DNA from: Asticcacaulis sp. AC460
GTDB lineage: Bacteria; Pseudomonadota; Alphaproteobacteria; Caulobacterales; Caulobacteraceae
Length of the DNA stretch: 64,000 nt
Direction of reading: 5' to 3'
Assembly: GCF_000495795.1 (NCBI RefSeq)
Contig: NZ_AWGD01000015.1
Coordinates: 62,001-126,000, forward strand
Shown: one piece after another, positions 63,310 through 64,000 of the stretch
Layout: every line of letters starts with the position of its first letter
Position numbering within the stretch: the first letter of the stretch is position 1
Notes under the pieces: model-generated
Databases searched by the model: none
What the model was told of the DNA's origin: nothing
Seen by the model: only the letters and a program-made list of their open reading frames with translations
Position numbers and translations under genes: made by a program

Positions 63310-63759
63310 CTAAACCTTGAAATTTCCACGCGGAACCAGATGCGCGATCCGGCCCGCAGAAGGATTGGTCTTATCGGCCAGTTCCAGCACGATGTCCAGC
63401 CGGTCGTCGTAGCCGAGATGCCCCAAGCGGTCGGGCCATTCGATCAGCAACACGGACGATGGCAGGGCGTCGTCCAGGCCCAGTTCGTAGGCCTCGTCCG
63501 GCGATTCCAGCCGGTACAGATCGAGATGCAGCAGGGTGAAGTCCGCCGCCTCATAGGACTGGATCAGGGTGAAGGTCGGCGACGGCACATCCTGGTCCGG
63601 ATAGGTCAGGGCACGTATCAGGCCCCGCGCCAAGGACGATTTCCCCATGCCGAGCGCGCCGGTCAGGTAGACGACATCGCCGGCCTTCAATCCGGGTGCA
63701 ATCGAAGCGCCCAACGCTGCCGTCGCGGCTTCGTCGGGGAGGTGTACAGTCTCAGCCAT
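63310..63759 (-). CDS. tsaE: tRNA t6A biosynthesis ATPase TsaE
   Basis: A 149-residue ATPase required for threonylcarbamoyladenosine on tRNA position 37. VVYLTGALGMGKSSLARGLIRAL is the P-loop (GxxGxGKS), VPSPTFTLIQSYE and LLHLDLYRLESPDEAYELGLDD are family motifs, and VLLIEWPDRLG closes the site. Several ATGs are possible (63798, 63768, 63759). I prefer MAETVHLPDE at 63759, which overlaps the upstream stop by eight bases. Confidence 0.93.
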   Translation of the reverse strand: MAETVHLPDEAATAALGASIAPGLKAGDVVYLTGALGMGKSSLARGLIRALTYPDQDVPSPTFTLIQSYEAADFTLLHLDLYRLESPDEAYELGLDDALPSSVLLIEWPDRLGHLGYDDRLDIVLELADKTNPSAGRIAHLVPRGNFKV

Positions 63760-64000
63760 AGGCGGCATCCGGTGACCCCGCCAGGGTCTTTTCGACATAG
63801 GTTTTCAGCCCATCGGTATCGAAACCATCCGTGTCCGGATCAATCACCGGACCGACCGTCAAATCGAAGCGTTTACCCGCCTTGTTGAGCAGTTCGTGAA
63901 ACAGGGTGATGTCGCGCAGTTCCTGGGAAAACTTATGAAACAAGTGGAACCAGAAGGAATTGGGCCCGGTCAGGTGGATCGGCACGATCGGGGCCTGGTA
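63752..64000 (-). CDS. C-terminal end of a lysophospholipid acyltransferase-like protein, cut by the window edge
   Basis: The frame comes in from the right edge and reads APIVPIHLTGPNSFWFHLFHKFSQEL and LFHELLNKAGKRFDLTVGPVID, ending at 63752. The pattern (PIVPIHLxGxNSxxFxxLHKxSxxLR, then ELLNKxGKxxxLxxGxPI) matches the C-terminal half of PlsC-fold acyltransferases of the COG3176/putative hemolysin group. The catalytic HX4D part lies outside the window. Any in-frame start codon seen near the edge is internal. The stop lies upstream of tsaE with an eight-base overlap, so they are probably co-transcribed. Confidence 0.7.
   Translation of the reverse strand, partial: YQAPIVPIHLTGPNSFWFHLFHKFSQELRDITLFHELLNKAGKRFDLTVGPVIDPDTDGFDTDGLKTYVEKTLAGSPDAAYG

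Overview
The window reads as chromosomal DNA of a GC-rich alphaproteobacterium, most likely of the Caulobacterales (Caulobacter, Asticcacaulis or Brevundimonas type). This rests on gene families and gene order rather than on any marker gene. The order lptC-lptA-lptB-rpoN-hpf-ptsN, a TIGR02300 protein divergent from aroA with cmk-rpsA-ihfB downstream, addB-addA-trxA facing folC, accD, trpA, trpB and trpF, and tsaE-amgK-murU are all typical of this group. TonB-dependent receptors and a TPR sulfotransferase also fit. Housekeeping genes fill most of the window. I see no prophage, IS element, CRISPR array or rRNA. One tRNA gene, tRNA-Ala(GGC), is present.

Layout. 1-4.7 kb: a cut-off gene, an AlaC/DapL-type aminotransferase, an AHSA1/ArsR pair, a membrane-anchored metallophosphoesterase and a GT61 glycosyltransferase. 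4.8-9.1 kb: a minus-strand unit of a YfiR-like periplasmic protein, a TonB-dependent receptor and a chemoreceptor. 9.5-14.9 kb: a thioesterase, a CYTH triphosphatase, a low-GC nuclease-like gene directly behind glmS, and divergent glmS/glmM for UDP-GlcNAc synthesis. 15-21.3 kb: a DUF1624 membrane protein, transaldolase, rimO overlapping a methyltransferase-fragment/SGNH fusion, an alpha/beta hydrolase and Hsp20. 21.5-27.6 kb: the lipopolysaccharide export, sigma-54, ribosome hibernation and PTS-Ntr block, plus an RNase D-like exonuclease. 27.7-33.7 kb: dienelactone hydrolase, an HD protein, a second TonB-dependent receptor and a TPR sulfotransferase. 33.9-36.9 kb: a small membrane protein/XRE/secreted hydrolase operon, tRNA-Ala, arylamine N-acetyltransferase and TIGR02300. 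37-46 kb: aroA-cmk-rpsA-ihfB-mscL, interrupted by a toxin-antitoxin pair and an ECF42 sigma cluster. 46.2-53 kb: addB, addA and trxA. 53-59.4 kb: a minus-strand series trpF, trpB, trpA, accD, three small membrane paralogues and folC. 59.5-64 kb: two tandem degenerate glucokinase homologues, then murU, amgK, tsaE and the end of an acyltransferase gene.

The points I would look at first are the tandem glucokinase-family proteins that have lost catalytic motifs, the YfiR/receptor/chemoreceptor unit, the triplet of small membrane proteins between accD and folC, the low-GC nuclease-like gene at the Tn7-type site behind glmS, and a group of large intergenic inverted-repeat elements. Several of those elements begin within a few bases of a stop codon. 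Accessory genes here tend to sit as short insertions within otherwise conserved housekeeping gene orders.
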